Shown here: positions 6,002 through 8,290 of the stretch, one piece after another | How the letters are laid out: each line of letters opens with the position of its first letter | Position numbering within the stretch: position 1 is the stretch's first letter | Assembly: GCA_900321365.1 (NCBI GenBank) | Contig: ONVT01000122.1 | Location: 1 to 8,290, forward strand | DNA from: an uncultured Eubacteriales bacterium | GTDB taxonomy: Bacteria > Bacillota_A > Clostridia > Lachnospirales > Lachnospiraceae | DNA length: 8,290 bases | Reading direction: 5' to 3' | Translations under genes and position numbers: made by a program | The notes under the pieces: generated by a model | What the model was told of the DNA's origin: nothing | Database searches by the model: none | What the model saw: the letters and a program-made list of their open reading frames with translations, nothing else

Positions 6002-6794
6002 CATTCATGCTCCCCGTCCGGTAGCCGTCCAGATCCATGGAAACGAAGGAAAAGCCAAGAGAGCGCAGCTCCTTCGTCACTTTTTCCCTTACTGCCCTGT
6101 CAAGAAGCAGTTCAAACTGATCCGGGAGAATCTCGATGCGGGCCATCGTATTGTGTATCCGCACCCGGAACTGTCTGAAGCCGAGAGCAAGGAGCAATTC
6201 CTCCGCCCGCTCCACCATCCGGAGCTTTTCCCGCGTGATGGTCTCGCCGTACACAAAGCGCGACGCCAGACAGGCAAACGACGGCTTGTCAAAGACAGGC
6301 AGGCCCGATTCCTCTGACAGCTTCCGGATATCTGCTTTGGTCAGCTGTGCCTCTCTGAGCGGGCTCAGAATCTTCAGCTCTTCGATTGCCCTAAGCCCCG
6401 GGCGGTAATCTCCCAGATCGTCAAGATTCGATCCTTCCGCAACCGCCGTGATTCCCTGCTCTCCCGCCACCTCCAGAAGCCTTTCAAAAAGCGCGCGTTT
6501 GCACAGATAGCATCGGTCAGGCGGATTCTGCGCAACGCCGTCTGTTTTCAGGACATCGACATCCACCACAACCTGGCGGATCCCTCTCTCCCGGCAGAAT
6601 CTCTCCGCTTCCCTAAGCTCTCTTTCCGGGAAGAAAACCGACGCCGCAGTCAGCGCCAGAACCCCCTCTCCCAGCGCCTGAGCTGCTGCATGCAGGAGAA
6701 ATGCCGAATCCACGCCGCCCGAGAATGCCACCGCAAGCTTTTCCTGCTCCCTGAGAATCGCCGTCAGCTTCTCATATTTCTTTTCCAGTTCCAT
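5994..6794 (-). CDS. larE: LarE-type ATP-dependent sulfur insertase (nickel-pincer cofactor synthesis)
   Basis: A 266-residue PP-loop protein of the LarE family. LarE adenylates the carboxylate of pyridinium biscarboxylate mononucleotide and then adds sulfur, making the dithio-ligand that holds nickel in lactate racemase and related LarA enzymes. The ATP-binding SGGVDS is at 25-30. The family hallmark KPSFACLASRF is at 170-180, with Cys175 matching the sacrificial Cys176 of Lactobacillus plantarum LarE. It also has C95-x2-C98 in DRCYLCK. Three-Cys LarE proteins such as that of Thermotoga maritima bind a 4Fe-4S cluster and may reuse it instead of sacrificing a cysteine, so this one may work that way (inference). 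The ATG at 6794 has AAAGGAT on the - strand about 6 nt upstream. No larA, larB or larC lies in the window. gltD is 71 bp upstream, but a promoter candidate sits in between. Its last 8 bp overlap the GGDEF gene. Confidence 0.92.
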   Translation of the reverse strand: MELEKKYEKLTAILREQEKLAVAFSGGVDSAFLLHAAAQALGEGVLALTAASVFFPERELREAERFCRERGIRQVVVDVDVLKTDGVAQNPPDRCYLCKRALFERLLEVAGEQGITAVAEGSNLDDLGDYRPGLRAIEELKILSPLREAQLTKADIRKLSEESGLPVFDKPSFACLASRFVYGETITREKLRMVERAEELLLALGFRQFRVRIHNTMARIEILPDQFELLLDRAVREKVTKELRSLGFSFVSMDLDGYRTGSMNVI

Positions 6795-6832
6795 AGGAAT
6801 ATCCTTTGTCTGCGCTCCGTCATATCCCCTTC

Positions 6833-6861
6833 ATCATACCCCGATGCTTCCATTATCACAA
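6833..6861 (-). promoter_or_regulatory. Predicted promoter of larE in the gltD-larE gap
   Basis: On the - strand, TTGTGA (6861-6856) and TATGAT (6838-6833) are separated by 17 bp. They match the sigma-A consensus at four and five of six bases. The start point would be near 6826, about 32 nt before the larE ATG. No intrinsic terminator is seen after gltD, so larE could be read both from this promoter and by read-through from gltD. Confidence 0.45.
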
Positions 6862-6865
6862 GCGC

Positions 6866-8290
6866 CTATACCGTATACCCCATCAGGAATTCGTCTACCT
6901 CCCGCGCGCAGGCGGTTCCCTCCGCGATCGCCCACACGACAAGCGACTGGCCGCGGTGCATGTCCCCGGCCGTGAACACGCCCGCCTCGGACGACTGGTA
7001 GCGATCCGGTTTTGTCCCGACCACTCCCCGGCCTGTCAGCTTCACTCCGAAAGCCTCCGCGGTGTACGCCTCACACCCGGTGAACCCGGCGGCAATCAGC
7101 AGAAGGTCGCAGCGCATCTTCTGCTCGCTCCCCTCCACGATTACAGGGCGTTTATCCTGAAAACACACCTTCGCGGTCACAATCTGCTTCAGCTTCCCGT
7201 TTGCGCCGGTGATACATTCCTTCACGGTAGTTTCGTAGACACGGGGATCCTTCCCCCACAGCGCGATGGCCTCCTCGTGCCCGTAATCGGTCCGTTTCAC
7301 CTTCGGCCACTCCGGCCACGGATTTGACGGCAGGCGCTCCGCGGGCGGCTCCGGCATCATCTCCAGCGCGGTGACAGACCTGCAGCCATGCCGGATCACC
7401 GTCCCGATACAGTCATTTCCGGTATCACCACCGCCGACCACAACCACATGCTTATTCTTCGCGCTGATGAATCCGCCTGTCTTCAGAAGTCCTTCCGCAC
7501 TGTGATCCTCCGACTTCAGGAGGCTCTTCGTCGTACTCTTCAGAAAGTCAACCGCATAACAGACGCCGTCGGTCTTTTCCGGATCCGCGCAGGGAAGCGA
7601 ACGGGGCGCCTTCGATCCGCAGCACAGAATCACGGCATCATATTCCTCACGGAGACGCTGCGCCATTTCTCCGCGCACGTCCACTCCTGTATGAAAATGA
7701 ACTCCCTCCTCTTCCATCAGCTTCTGCCTGCGCAGGACCACGCTCTTGTCAAGCTTCATATTCGGGATCCCGTACATCAGAAGTCCTCCGACGCGGTCTT
7801 CCCGCTCAAATACATCCACCGTATGGCCGCGTCGGTTCAGCCAGCCGGCCGCCGCCAGTCCCGACGGTCCGCTGCCGACCACGGCAATCTTCTTTCCGCT
7901 CCGCACCAGGGGAATACGGGGACGCATATGTCCATTCTCATATGCCCACTCGATCAGGTACCTCTCATTGTCATGCACCGTGACCGGTTCCCCGTGTTCG
8001 CCGCACATGCAGGCCTTCTCGCACAGGGCAGGACATACACGCCCGGTGAATTCCGGAAAACCGGAGGTCTTCAGCAGCCGGTCCAGGGCGTGACGGCGGT
8101 GTCCCAGCCAGATCTGGTCATTCCATTCCGGGATCAGATTGTGCAGGGGGCATCCTGTTACCATGCCGGCAAGGCGCATGGCCGACTGGCACAGAGGCAC
8201 GCCGCAGTTCATGCATCTGCCCGCCTGCTCCCTGCGCTGCGCCTCCTCAAGCGGCCGGTAGAACTCGTCAAAGGTCCGGATCCGCTCCGC
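6866..8290 (-). CDS. gltD: Glutamate synthase small subunit (partial, N-terminus beyond window)
   Basis: The NADPH-linked flavo-iron-sulfur subunit of glutamate synthase. It passes electrons to the large subunit, which converts glutamine + 2-oxoglutarate to two glutamates. The frame is open to the right edge, giving 474 residues plus stop; perhaps 15-20 N-terminal residues are missing. An in-frame ATG at 8212 cannot be the start, because it would remove Cys26, the first cluster ligand of RCMNCGVPLC. Next come GCPLHNLIPEWND, the second cysteine group CPALCEKACMC, the FAD-binding GSGPSGLAAAG (139-149), the NADPH-binding GGGDTGNDCIG (286-296) and the C-terminal flavin motif AGDMHRGQSLVVWAI (441-455). 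All key motifs are intact. gltB usually lies beside gltD, so it would be expected beyond the right edge. larE follows 71 bp downstream. Related flavin/iron-sulfur subunits of other oxidoreductases share this layout, but the wording fits GltD best. Confidence 0.94.
   Translation of the reverse strand, partial: AERIRTFDEFYRPLEEAQRREQAGRCMNCGVPLCQSAMRLAGMVTGCPLHNLIPEWNDQIWLGHRRHALDRLLKTSGFPEFTGRVCPALCEKACMCGEHGEPVTVHDNERYLIEWAYENGHMRPRIPLVRSGKKIAVVGSGPSGLAAAGWLNRRGHTVDVFEREDRVGGLLMYGIPNMKLDKSVVLRRQKLMEEEGVHFHTGVDVRGEMAQRLREEYDAVILCCGSKAPRSLPCADPEKTDGVCYAVDFLKSTTKSLLKSEDHSAEGLLKTGGFISAKNKHVVVVGGGDTGNDCIGTVIRHGCRSVTALEMMPEPPAERLPSNPWPEWPKVKRTDYGHEEAIALWGKDPRVYETTVKECITGANGKLKQIVTAKVCFQDKRPVIVEGSEQKMRCDLLLIAAGFTGCEAYTAEAFGVKLTGRGVVGTKPDRYQSSEAGVFTAGDMHRGQSLVVWAIAEGTACAREVDEFLMGYTV

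Noticed and set aside
8210..8212. ATG at 8212 as the start of gltD
   Set aside because: It would cut off the first iron-sulfur cysteine (RCMNCG) and 25 further in-frame residues that fit the GltD N-terminus. The true start is outside the window.

Overview
The window looks like chromosome of a fairly G+C-rich Firmicute, most likely class Clostridia (Lachnospiraceae or a relative). This is inferred from strong AGGAGG-type ribosome binding sites, a glutamine synthetase-like gene followed directly by an ANTAR-domain gene (an arrangement known from clostridia, e.g. glnA-nitR), a small glutamate synthase subunit, and sigma-A-like promoters. The genus cannot be fixed from sequence alone. No mobile element, CRISPR array, tRNA or rRNA was seen.

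Layout. Positions 1-114 hold the 3' end of an unrecognised gene, perhaps PepSY-like. Positions 115-307 are a regulatory gap with a good promoter and, just after its predicted start point, a strong intrinsic terminator, so pyrG may be controlled by attenuation. Next on the + strand come pyrG (CTP synthase, 308-1903), a glutamine synthetase-family gene (2023-3288) and an ANTAR-domain gene (3293-3829). These three are tightly packed and probably co-transcribed. A LysR-type regulator (3908-4816) and a membrane GGDEF protein (4916-6001) follow. On the - strand are gltD (glutamate synthase small subunit, running off the right edge) and, downstream of it, larE (sulfur insertase for the nickel-pincer cofactor). 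larE ends tail-to-tail with the GGDEF gene in an 8-bp overlap.

Theme. pyrG consumes glutamine, gltD belongs to the enzyme that turns glutamine plus 2-oxoglutarate into glutamate, and the ANTAR gene is a likely RNA-binding nitrogen regulator. The middle pair is the most striking part. The glutamine synthetase-like protein keeps the fold and several ligands but has lost several residues needed for catalysis (equivalents of E220, H269, E327, R339 and R359 of the Salmonella enzyme are Ser, Arg, Gln, His and Thr). The ANTAR protein has a receiver domain with no acidic pocket, no phospho-acceptor Asp and no conserved Lys. A catalytically dead GS beside a non-phosphorylatable antiterminator suggests a ligand-sensing regulatory pair rather than an enzyme plus a two-component response regulator. 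That function is inference.
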